From Lysobacterales bacterium (GTDB lineage: Bacteria; Pseudomonadota; Gammaproteobacteria; Xanthomonadales; Rhodanobacteraceae), in assembly GCA_015655335.1 (NCBI GenBank), contig JAATFF010000115.1:1-60863 (forward strand): 60,863 nt of DNA, written 5' to 3'. Of this stretch, positions 22,743 through 30,469 are shown piece after piece. Under the pieces are notes generated by a model. That model saw only the letters and a program-made list of their open reading frames with translations, ran no database searches and was not told where the DNA came from. The position numbers and the translations under genes were made by a program. The first letter of the stretch is position 1. The number at the start of each line of letters is the position of its first letter.

Positions 22743-23250
22743 ACCAGGGGACGACCGCGCGCTGAGGTAACGTTAAGGCTAGCCGGTGCCGCAGACAGAC
22801 GAGGCGGGGCAATGAAAACTGAACCTGAAAGTTTTTACGATGTATCAATTCAATTATTCAATTTGCCACGAACAGGTCATCACAAAATCATCACGGGCGT
22901 GAAAATAAATTCGTACCAATACCTTCACGCTTTCGATACACAGTAAAAGGCAATGCAACGGCCACGCCACGTTTGGCACTGCGTTACCGTTACGCGGGAC
23001 CACCAAGGAGGAAATTGAGTGAACGCGAAAACTGCAACTCTAGACGTGGCCCAGCACCCTGTTCACTCTGCACGCATCTTTCAGCTGCGGCACGACCACC
23101 TTGGGATTTTCCGCCCTATACGCGCGTAATTGGTGTCGAAAAGCGATGAAAGCAATAGGATGAGTTAAAAGTTATGAAAAATCGTAACTAAATACGCATG
23201 ACGAAATACTGTTAGTCACACTTTATCTAAAGCCATGAAAAGGATTTGAT
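22743..23250 (+). other. Leader region of the RiPP operon, no recognised gene
   Basis: 508 bp between the OrfA break and the transporter start. It turns AT-rich near 22810. Two short frames have plausible starts: ATG 22812-22946 (44 residues, no Gly-Gly leader site) and GTG 23019-23129 (36 residues), the latter behind a perfect AAGGAGG six bases upstream. I recognise neither. The last 100 bp are AT-rich and probably hold the operon promoter, but no convincing -35/-10 pair stands out. Confidence 0.5.
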
Positions 23251-25407
23251 GTGCTTTCGCGAGTGCACCCTAAATTGAAGCCAATCTTGCAAGTAGAGGC
23301 ATCTGAATGTGGACTCGCATGTTTGACGATGCTCGCAAATTATCATGGTCATTACCTCGACTTAGCTAGCCTGCGCCGTAGATATCCGACGTCAAGCGCC
23401 GGGACATCACTCTCAAGTCTCATTGAAATAGCCTCAAAATTGAACTTGGAATCGAGGGCGGTACGGCTCTCGGCTGGAGACATCGCGTCGCTGACTTTAC
23501 CTGCAATGCTTCATTGGGAAATGAGGCATTTTGTCGTGTTGTCGAAAATGACAACGCGGGGAGTCAAGATAATTGACCCGGTAGGTGGCGAAAAATCATT
23601 AACTTGGAATGATTTCAGAGCAAAGTTCTCCGGCACGGCTCTAGAGATTAGAAAGGCCGAAAATTTTGTCGCCCAAAAAGAGACGATCCGTCTGGATCGC
23701 TCTCTGTATACGCGTCAATTTTTTCGATTTAAGTTCTCGGCGTGTATTGCAATCTCTGCCTTTATTTTGTCGCAAGTTTTAACCCTTTCGCTGCCCTATC
23801 AGTTGCAACTGGTGGTCAATGATCTTCAAAAGGGAGGGAGATCTGGACATCTCTTGCATATAAGTGCGTTTTTTGCTGGGATTTCAGTCTTGGCGTTTTT
23901 AACCAGTATCTGTGGATCCTTGACGATAAGTAAGGTAAGTGTGGGCATTAATCGGAGCTGGTGCTATGACATATGTAATCAGCTACTAAGGCTTCCACTG
24001 TCGTTTTTCGAGAAAAGACATCTTTCAGATATAGTTTCCCGATTTAGTTCGATAAAATCCGTGCAGGCGAGCTATACATCAGTCCTTCCATCGCTGATAA
24101 CTGACGTAATTTTTGCTTTCACTTCATTAGTTCTGTTAACAATTAGCTGTTTTAAGATTGCGCTATATGTCATTGCAGTTTCCATTATATACGGAATTAT
24201 TCGAGTTCTCCTTTCAGAAAATTTGCGTAGAAAATCTGAAGAAGGAGTAATACTGCAGTCCCAGCAATACGGGGCAATAACTGAGAACGTACGATCTATC
24301 GCAACAATTAAAGCCGCGGGGAAACAGGCTGCACGCCTTCATCACTTTGATGCGATTGCGGCTGAATTGAGCTGCAATGAATTATCGACACAGCGTGTAG
24401 TGTTGACTTGGGATGGATTAGACGCCGCGGTACTCGCTTTCCAAAGGATCGGGACGCTAACTTTGGGAGCCATGTTAGTGCTGCAAGGTAATCTGGCGCT
24501 TGGAAGCTTATTAGCGTTCGTTCTATGGTCCGAGCAGTACTCGTTTCGATCGTCGTCTGCAATTGACAAGCTTCAGAAGCTCTCTATGGTTAGGCCAAAT
24601 ATCGAGCGTATCTCTGATATCACTGACGCTACACCTGATCGGGGCGAGGATGTGATCGACCCTCAATTTGAACCTACGAATGGCTACGAACTTCGTGGTG
24701 TCGGATTCAGTCACGACAACAAAAACTGGATTTTTCGAAACTTAAATCTAGAAATTCCAGATAAATCATCGATAGCGATCATAGGCCCAAGCGGATGCGG
24801 CAAATCCACGCTTGCAAAAATGCTGCTTGGTCTTTACGACCCCACAGAGGGCGACATCACGCGGGGGGCCGTGAGCCTCCTGAGGCACGGCCCTAAGAAA
24901 TTCCGAAACAATGTCGCCGCAGTTCTCCAGGGAGAAGAATTATTTCAAGGAACGATCGCCGAGAACATCACTTTTTTTAATTCCGAAGCTTCGCTATCGG
25001 ATATTGTTGATGTTGCAAAACTAGCAAGCTTGCATGACGAAATAATTCGCTTGCCAATGGGATACGAAACGAGAGTTCATGCGGCAAGTGCAATTCTATC
25101 TGGCGGCCAAAAGCAAAGACTTTTCATAGCCAGGGCACTATATCAGCGGCCTCGAATCTTAATTCTAGATGAGGCCACTAGTCATTTAGATGCAGTATCA
25201 GAACGATTGATTAATTCAGCAATTAACGAATTATCATGCACAAGAATAATTATCGCGCATCGTCGAGAAACAATTGAGTCTGCAACACTCTGTTTTGATA
25301 TGCACCATGGAAGGTTCATTTCCAACAAAACTCTGATCGGGCAAAGGAAGCTAAATCAGGCATCCAGCAATAGATCTTTCAACCATCAAGCAAGGGAGTA
25401 TCTATGA
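23251..25407 (+). CDS. Peptidase-containing ABC transporter (C39 bacteriocin exporter type)
   Basis: Cuts double-glycine leader peptides and exports the mature peptide through the inner membrane. 718 residues, GTG start with AAGGA six bases upstream. The C39 protease domain (about 1-130) has Q14, catalytic Cys20 in ECGLAC, His93 in RHFVVL and Asp109 in IIDPVGG, so the catalytic triad is intact. A membrane domain with about six segments follows (about 160-440). The ATPase domain shows Walker A GPSGCGKST (K518), signature LSGGQKQR (616-623), Walker B LILDEATS (E641) and H-loop His670, all intact. Its last four bases overlap the precursor gene start (ATGA). No separate HlyD-type adaptor is encoded nearby. 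AT-rich codon use contrasts with the flanking chromosome. Confidence 0.95.
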   Translation: MLSRVHPKLKPILQVEASECGLACLTMLANYHGHYLDLASLRRRYPTSSAGTSLSSLIEIASKLNLESRAVRLSAGDIASLTLPAMLHWEMRHFVVLSKMTTRGVKIIDPVGGEKSLTWNDFRAKFSGTALEIRKAENFVAQKETIRLDRSLYTRQFFRFKFSACIAISAFILSQVLTLSLPYQLQLVVNDLQKGGRSGHLLHISAFFAGISVLAFLTSICGSLTISKVSVGINRSWCYDICNQLLRLPLSFFEKRHLSDIVSRFSSIKSVQASYTSVLPSLITDVIFAFTSLVLLTISCFKIALYVIAVSIIYGIIRVLLSENLRRKSEEGVILQSQQYGAITENVRSIATIKAAGKQAARLHHFDAIAAELSCNELSTQRVVLTWDGLDAAVLAFQRIGTLTLGAMLVLQGNLALGSLLAFVLWSEQYSFRSSSAIDKLQKLSMVRPNIERISDITDATPDRGEDVIDPQFEPTNGYELRGVGFSHDNKNWIFRNLNLEIPDKSSIAIIGPSGCGKSTLAKMLLGLYDPTEGDITRGAVSLLRHGPKKFRNNVAAVLQGEELFQGTIAENITFFNSEASLSDIVDVAKLASLHDEIIRLPMGYETRVHAASAILSGGQKQRLFIARALYQRPRILILDEATSHLDAVSERLINSAINELSCTRIIIAHRRETIESATLCFDMHHGRFISNKTLIGQRKLNQASSNRSFNHQAREYL

Positions 25408-25571
25408 AGCCGTTCGTTATCAAGCATCATGAAAAAGATTGGGCCGAACTTCAAACTCTTCGCTCCGAGGAATTGAAGCATGTGACAGGTGGCGAGCGTC
25501 CGCCCAAGGGTCATACTGTCACGGTCACGCCGAATGGCGATGGCGGCGATGATGGCAACGATGCCGCCTGA
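25404..25571 (+). CDS. Putative graspetide precursor peptide with double-glycine leader
   Basis: 55-residue peptide starting inside the stop of the transporter gene (ATGA overlap). The leader (residues 1-30) ends LRSEELKHVTGG, a classic Gly-Gly processing site for the adjacent C39 peptidase. The predicted 25-residue core has an alternating Thr motif HTVTVT (T38, T40, T42), a Pro-Asn-Gly turn, then an acidic tail with D46, D49, D50 and D53. Hydroxyl donors followed by clustered acidic acceptors are what an ATP-grasp ligase of the MvdD type joins into ester (or, with Lys35, amide) rings. The core contains no Cys, arguing against lanthipeptide or disulfide bacteriocin. The function of the product is unknown. 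Ring pattern is inference. Confidence 0.85.
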   Translation: MKPFVIKHHEKDWAELQTLRSEELKHVTGGERPPKGHTVTVTPNGDGGDDGNDAA

Positions 25572-25583
25572 TTGAATGTACGC

Positions 25584-25613
25584 GAGCGAGAGCGAGTGAG
25601 ATCGCTCTCGCTC
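25584..25613 (+). promoter_or_regulatory. Hairpin between precursor and ATP-grasp genes
   Basis: Perfect 12-bp inverted repeat GAGCGAGAGCGA / TCGCTCTCGCTC with a 6-base loop, 12 bases after the precursor stop, followed by TTATTTA. The T-run is short, so it may act as a leaky terminator or 3' stabiliser that keeps precursor mRNA in excess over the enzyme mRNA. Confidence 0.65.
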
Positions 25614-25644
25614 TTATTTACGGCACAACTGAGGGCAAGTTGAC

Positions 25645-26649
25645 ATGATCGTAGTACTTGGAAGTATTGAAGACCCGCATGTTGAGAAAGTCGTCGGCGC
25701 GATGCGCGCGAACTTTAATACTAATGTCAAAGTACTTGATTGCTTAAAGCCATCAAACTTTTCTATTCGTTATTTAAAAGATGGTGGGTCTGAGATCGTC
25801 ATCGATGGCAGTGTAATCGATGAGCCGTTCCTTGTATGGAGCAGGATGAAGCTCATGCCTGGAACGCCGTTTTATCTTAAAGGAGATGAGGCTTTCACAG
25901 GATTTGCCGCCAATGAGTGGCGAGCTCTCTGTCGCATAATTGCTCAGTCGGCACCATTGGGTTGCTACAACCCTATTTATTCTCACATCTTTTATTACAA
26001 GCCATTACAGCAGCAATGTGCAATTCGAGCGGGTTTTAAGGTTCCAGAAACATTACTTACAAACCAACGGCATGATGCCATTTCGTTTCTAGAGTGCCTT
26101 CCGCAAACGATCATGAAATCTATTTCAGAGGCAAAAGTTCGTACGCGTGGCGATGGAGAAGAAATTCCATTTAACATCATGACAATGAAAGTAAGCGTTG
26201 AAGATCTGAAATTAGCAATCGATGAGGAGCTGGCATTTTGCCCACATTTTTTCCAAGAAGAAATTGAAAAGGCTTATGAGCTTCGGATTGTGTATGTAAA
26301 CGGTGTGACATACAGCTTTAAGATTAATTCGCAAGATTACAAGACTACACAAACGGATTGGCGAAAGGGACTCTGGGCTTTGAAATATGAGCTTCAGGAG
26401 ATACCAGCAACGATCCATGAAAAAATTACGCAATTTATGCGTGAATCCAATCTCTATTTTGGGTCTTTGGATTTTATCGTGGATAGATCAGGGCAATTTT
26501 GGTTTTTGGAATGCAATCAAGACGGCGCATGGGAGTGGTTGAACGAAGCCAATGATAATATGATTGCTCAAGCTTATGCCGAAGCTCTAATAAAGCTTGA
26601 AACTAAAGCGTTAAACACTTTTAATCAGGAAAGGCTCTTGAGGGCGTAA
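25645..26649 (+). CDS. MvdD-like ATP-grasp peptide ligase (graspetide maturase)
   Basis: 334-residue ATP-grasp enzyme of the MvdC/MvdD family, which activates Asp/Glu side chains of a precursor peptide as acyl phosphates and joins them to Ser/Thr/Lys side chains. Family features: N-terminal pre-ATP-grasp fold (about 1-105), the Lys region IMKSISEAKVRTRGDGEE, FQEEIEKAYELRIVYVNG near 205-222, TQTDWRKG (D238-R240), and the metal and ATP site LDFIVD...FLECNQDGAWEW (D276, E289, N291). It follows the precursor gene by 73 bases containing a hairpin and precedes the lipoprotein gene by one base. Only one ligase is present, so one class of macrocycle is likely. A glutathione-synthetase-like role on another substrate is less likely given the adjacent peptide. 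Confidence 0.9.
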   Translation: MIVVLGSIEDPHVEKVVGAMRANFNTNVKVLDCLKPSNFSIRYLKDGGSEIVIDGSVIDEPFLVWSRMKLMPGTPFYLKGDEAFTGFAANEWRALCRIIAQSAPLGCYNPIYSHIFYYKPLQQQCAIRAGFKVPETLLTNQRHDAISFLECLPQTIMKSISEAKVRTRGDGEEIPFNIMTMKVSVEDLKLAIDEELAFCPHFFQEEIEKAYELRIVYVNGVTYSFKINSQDYKTTQTDWRKGLWALKYELQEIPATIHEKITQFMRESNLYFGSLDFIVDRSGQFWFLECNQDGAWEWLNEANDNMIAQAYAEALIKLETKALNTFNQERLLRA

Positions 26650-26650
26650 A

Positions 26651-27220
26651 ATGCAATGTTTTCTGGAGCATCGGATTTCTAATAGACCGCGTTCGCTGAT
26701 TTTTATGATCATGATATCCGCGGTTACGGTCGTCTCTGGATGTAGCCAACAGGTCAAGCCTAAGACTCCGGAAGGAAGCTCAACCTATAAAGCCATTGTG
26801 CCAAATGGTGCTGCACAATATGAATTACAGGGTGGGCAGTCTTTTAGTCAGCCGAATTTGCAGAAACGCGTTGACCCCGTCTACCCGAGTGAACTGGTCA
26901 ACGCAAATCTGAAGCCTTTAGACATTGTAGCTCAAGTGATTGTGAGCGAATTGGGGCACGTGTCCGAAGTGCGGTTCGCGAATTATTTAGGCGATAATAC
27001 AAACAGAGGCAAATTTGAGCAATCGATAAGAGAGGCAGTCTCGAAATGGGAATATTCGCCTCTTACGTTTACGACGAGTCAAATTGGATCTAACGGCCAA
27101 AAAGTCACCGTAATACAAGCAAAGCCATTTAGCCTTTGGTACATGTTTCATTTCGAGATTAAGAACGGAAGGCCAGTGTCTGGTGTTGCGGAAAGCAATG
27201 ATTCGTCGAGTGCTCAATGA
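26651..27220 (+). CDS. TonB C-terminal-domain lipoprotein in the RiPP operon
   Basis: 189 residues. A hydrophobic N-terminal segment ends in VVSGC, a lipobox predicting lipid attachment at Cys31. Residues about 75-160 resemble the TonB C-terminal fold: KRVDPVYPSELVNANL, then a VIVSELGHVSEVRF strand pair, and the AVSKWEYSPLTF closing motif. There is no proline-rich spanning arm and no long TM anchor, so it is not a normal energising TonB. It may be an adaptor or binding lipoprotein for export or self-protection. It starts one base after the ATP-grasp stop and overlaps the first permease gene by 4 bases (ATGA). Confidence 0.75.
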   Translation: MQCFLEHRISNRPRSLIFMIMISAVTVVSGCSQQVKPKTPEGSSTYKAIVPNGAAQYELQGGQSFSQPNLQKRVDPVYPSELVNANLKPLDIVAQVIVSELGHVSEVRFANYLGDNTNRGKFEQSIREAVSKWEYSPLTFTTSQIGSNGQKVTVIQAKPFSLWYMFHFEIKNGRPVSGVAESNDSSSAQ

Positions 27221-28584
27221 AGATGTCAATTAATATTGATGCAGCGCGCTATGATCTGTACCTTGCGCTTCGCTCTATCAAAAAATTCGATGCCAGTGTA
27301 TTGCTTGTCGTGCTGACTCTCAGTATTGGACTTGCTGCAGCAATGACGGGCTACGGCGTAATGGCGAGTCTGTCGCGATTGCCCATAAACGTGAGGACAG
27401 GTGGTTTATACATCGGATGGGTTAATTCTATCGATTCAGATGTCGATATATATCATTCGAGCGACAACAAAAACACCATTCCATCTCATATTGCTGTGCG
27501 CGACGCTCGAAATCTACTTACCACCAAATATGGAATAGCCAGTTGGGTAACCGCTAATTCGACACAAGATATTTCCGCAAATGGAGTGGATGCACACGTA
27601 GCTAAAGATCAAACAGTTTTACTGACGAGTTCTCAGTTTATAACATCCCTTGGAATTCGTCTGGTCAGTGGTCGCTCATGGAATCTTAGCGAAGAAGAAG
27701 CAGGCGCGCCCGTAGCAGTTATTGACACTTTCTTGGCGAGACGACTTTTGGGTTCAAGGATGCAGATTGGACAAAATATCCTTATAAACAACCATCCGTT
27801 TAGAGTGATCGGGATTGTTGAGCCATTCAAATTTTCGCCGCATTTTTATGAGCTTGATGAATGGGCATTCTCAGCTGACCAACAAGAACGAGTCTTGATC
27901 CCCTATAGCTCTTTATTGAATAGTGGCATCGTACCCGACAACAAAGATCTCTGTGATACAGATAGTACGCGGCAAGGCAAGGTCTCCTTGGCATTTGATG
28001 CTAACGCATGTCAATGGCTGACGTTCTGGATTAACTTGAAGAGTAACTCGGAGGCCTCTAGCTTTAAGGATTTTCTCGACGCTTATCAAAAAGCATTGTC
28101 GCCAAACGTTCCTATAAATAGGGCGCCTCGATCTACACTTTATGATCTAAGCGAGTGGTTGATACGCCAGAATGTTGTGCCAAACAGCATCCGTTTGAGT
28201 TTGCTGATGAGTGTCGGGTTCTTGCTTCTTTGCATTGTTAGCGCGTCGGGTGTATTGACCGCCCGGCTAGCTCGAGATTCCAGGGAAATTGCGGTTCGAC
28301 GAGCGCTCGGTGCAACGAAGTTATCAATATTTAGACGATATATTTTTCATTCACTTGCATTAAGTATTGTTTCTGGGTTGATTGCAATTCCAATATTGTT
28401 ATTTGGGCTCTTTCTTGCAAAAAAACAAATGCCTGATGCTTCAAATACCATCTACGTGGATGGTATTGTTGCGCTTTATATGATTGTCGTTACTCTTGTT
28501 TCAGGAATAGGTGTTGGCGTTGTTCCCGCCATGCGGAACGCGGGGGAGCAACTTGCTGCTGTGCTAAATAGAGGTGAACAGTGA
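27217..28584 (+). CDS. MacB/FtsX-type ABC transporter permease, first of a pair
   Basis: 455-residue membrane protein with the MacB/FtsX (type VII ABC) layout: TM1 near 26-48, a large periplasmic domain (about 50-325) with MacB-PCD-like blocks such as LGIRLVSGRSW and RRLLGSRMQIGQNILIN, then three C-terminal TM segments. The cytoplasmic coupling loop SREIAVRRALGATKLSIFRR is typical. Such permeases drive mechanotransmission across the periplasm rather than classic transport. No ATPase gene (MacB NBD or LolD-like) is present in the operon. ATGA overlaps join it to the lipoprotein gene before and the second permease after. Confidence 0.85.
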   Translation: MKMSINIDAARYDLYLALRSIKKFDASVLLVVLTLSIGLAAAMTGYGVMASLSRLPINVRTGGLYIGWVNSIDSDVDIYHSSDNKNTIPSHIAVRDARNLLTTKYGIASWVTANSTQDISANGVDAHVAKDQTVLLTSSQFITSLGIRLVSGRSWNLSEEEAGAPVAVIDTFLARRLLGSRMQIGQNILINNHPFRVIGIVEPFKFSPHFYELDEWAFSADQQERVLIPYSSLLNSGIVPDNKDLCDTDSTRQGKVSLAFDANACQWLTFWINLKSNSEASSFKDFLDAYQKALSPNVPINRAPRSTLYDLSEWLIRQNVVPNSIRLSLLMSVGFLLLCIVSASGVLTARLARDSREIAVRRALGATKLSIFRRYIFHSLALSIVSGLIAIPILLFGLFLAKKQMPDASNTIYVDGIVALYMIVVTLVSGIGVGVVPAMRNAGEQLAAVLNRGEQ

Positions 28585-29807
28585 TCGTCTTGAGTCAAAT
28601 TTGGCGAAAACCACTTGTGCCTCTTTTTTTGGCTTTCCAGATAGCAATAGCTTCAGCGATGTTAGTCAACGCGGCATTTCAGGGCTGGACCAACTTGCGA
28701 GCATTGTTGGGGCCCGAGGGTATTAAAGGTGAAGACTTAGTACTCGTCGATCAACTTGCAAATTTCAATAGGCCTTGGCAAGAAGGAGAAATCAACGAAC
28801 TGCTTGCGGATCTTAGTGATTTGTCGCAAGTTAAAAATGTAACCGCCGCTTACGGGTTGCCGATGGTAACAGGTCAAATTTTTGCTATGGGTCTGGGGCC
28901 GCGCGGAGGCGAAAAGATTCAAGTTGCCTGTTATCTAGGCAAGGACTTGAGCGACGTACTCGGAACAAGCCTTACTTCAGGGCGGTCATTCGAAGCACAA
29001 GAATATATTCCGCGGGGCGTTGGTGGCGGGCATCCTTCGGTTCACACCGTTCTGCCTATCGAAATTACTGAGGAACTTGGGCGCAGATGGTTTGGGGCTG
29101 GCAACGGTATTGGCAAAAAATTAATCAGTACTGATGGTAATGTTGAATCTGACTTCATAGTCGTTGGCATATTAAAACACCTCGTCGGCAACAAATCGTC
29201 AGTTAATGCGACTGACGATGATCAGACGGTTATCCTGCCGTATTCAATTGGCGCTACGCAGACCTTTAGTTTAGCTGTTAATTTAAAAGGCAAGCCGTCG
29301 CCCTTAACTATTGATCAAATAGAGCATGCTGTGCATGTATTCTTAATCAGAAGTGGCGTGACAGAGGATCAGTCACGAGTCGAAACATACGCAGAGCGAA
29401 GAGACGATGTGTTATCTACTAATAGAGCGGGCGCTTGGCTTTTTCTAAGCATTATTTCGGCGGTTACGGTTGTTTTGTTTGTAGGCATATTGGGATTGTC
29501 GAGGTTTTGGATTTCAGAACGCACAAAAGAGATTGGTGTTCGTCGCGCCCTTGGTGCTCGTCGACTTGATATTTTCCTTGAGCGACAAGTCGAATGTCTA
29601 ACAATATGTTTTCCTGCGACGATTATTGGTGCGGTGTTAGCGGTTGCGCTAAATGCACGTTTAAGGGCCGTTTACGAGCTTCCGTCTCTTCCAGTTAGTT
29701 ACGTGCTAGCAGGTTCATTGGTTGTTATTTTGATGTGTCTACTTGGCTGTTTGTCGGCATCAAATAGGGCATCAAAGATTTCACCGCTTGATGCAATGAG
29801 AAGCTAA
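28581..29807 (+). CDS. MacB/FtsX-type ABC transporter permease, second of a pair
   Basis: 408 residues, same architecture as the preceding permease: TM1 near 11-30, periplasmic domain to about 275, then three TM segments. It has the coupling loop TKEIGVRRALGARRLDIFLER near 313-333 and the closing SNRASKISPLDAMRS, typical of FtsX-like permeases. The two proteins differ clearly in sequence, so a heterodimer (as in LolCE) is plausible. The gene overlaps the first permease gene by 4 bases. The operon ends here without a visible terminator; 16 bases later the IS-1 OrfB remnant begins. Confidence 0.85.
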   Translation: MIVLSQIWRKPLVPLFLAFQIAIASAMLVNAAFQGWTNLRALLGPEGIKGEDLVLVDQLANFNRPWQEGEINELLADLSDLSQVKNVTAAYGLPMVTGQIFAMGLGPRGGEKIQVACYLGKDLSDVLGTSLTSGRSFEAQEYIPRGVGGGHPSVHTVLPIEITEELGRRWFGAGNGIGKKLISTDGNVESDFIVVGILKHLVGNKSSVNATDDDQTVILPYSIGATQTFSLAVNLKGKPSPLTIDQIEHAVHVFLIRSGVTEDQSRVETYAERRDDVLSTNRAGAWLFLSIISAVTVVLFVGILGLSRFWISERTKEIGVRRALGARRLDIFLERQVECLTICFPATIIGAVLAVALNARLRAVYELPSLPVSYVLAGSLVVILMCLLGCLSASNRASKISPLDAMRS

Positions 29808-29983
29808 GCAGCAAGCCCTCCAAACCGCTTAGACAACGGGCCAGAATTTATCAGTGCAGCCCTACGCCAGTGGGCTCAGCAACACCGTGTTGAGCTACTT
29901 CACATCCAACCGGGCCGACGTACCCCCGAGATTGAGTAGCGCAAAACTTTGGAGTCCAATCCCGCAACCGAAGGAGATTGGAC

Positions 29984-30247
29984 GTGAAGAAGCGTTTTAC
30001 CGAAGAACAGATCATTGGCTTCCTGCGCGAAGCGGAAGCCGGCATGCCGGTGAAGGAACTGTGCCGCAAGCATGGCTTTAGCGAGGCGTCGTATTACCTA
30101 TGGCGCAGCAAGTTCGGCGGCATGAGCGTGCCGGAGGCACGGCGACTGAAGGATTTGGAGACCGAGAACGCGCGCCTGAAGAAGCTTCTTGCCGAGCAGG
30201 TGCTGGAGAACGAGGTCATCAAAGATGCGTTGCGAAAAAAGTGGTGA
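29984..30247 (+). CDS. IS3-family transposase OrfA (IS-2)
   Basis: 87-residue OrfA starting at GTG 29984, six bases after AAGGAGA. The HTH region KELCRKHGFSEASYYLWRSKFGG is followed by a leucine-zipper-like tail with regularly spaced Leu residues, ending ALRKKW. OrfA supplies end-binding and, by programmed frameshifting with OrfB, the active transposase. Since OrfB is truncated here, the element should not move by itself. Its end overlaps the orfB start (GTGA). Confidence 0.9.
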   Translation: MKKRFTEEQIIGFLREAEAGMPVKELCRKHGFSEASYYLWRSKFGGMSVPEARRLKDLETENARLKKLLAEQVLENEVIKDALRKKW

Positions 30248-30469
30248 GCGCACCAGCCCGACGTGAGTTGGTGCGCCATCTGGTTAACCACGAACTGAGC
30301 GAGCGCAGGTCGCTGGCAATCGCCGGCATGAGCGCAAGCGCATATCGTTACGAGACGAGACCGGATCGCAACGTCGAACTACGCCAGCGCATCGTGGCGT
30401 TGGCCCATCGGCATAAACGTTATGGGGTAGGCATGATCTACCTGAAGCTACGGCAGGCGGGCCAGCGGG
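30244..30469 (+). pseudogene. IS3-family transposase OrfB N-terminal fragment (IS-2)
   Basis: Starts GTG 30244 overlapping the OrfA stop. About 75 residues are present (SAPARRELVRHLVNHELS through YGVGMIYLKLRQAGQ), the HTH and HTH_21-like part of OrfB. It is cut by the IS-3 left repeat at 30470; the whole DDE domain is missing. Confidence 0.85.

Noticed and set aside
22812-22946. Possible second RiPP precursor (44 codons)
   Set aside because: No Gly-Gly or other leader site, no Thr/Asp pattern, and the ATG is in frame with a broken IS OrfA. Kept only as part of the leader region.
23251-25571. Lanthipeptide or class II bacteriocin interpretation
   Set aside because: The peptidase-transporter alone would fit, but the core has no Cys, there is no LanM-type synthetase, and an MvdD-like ATP-grasp gene follows.
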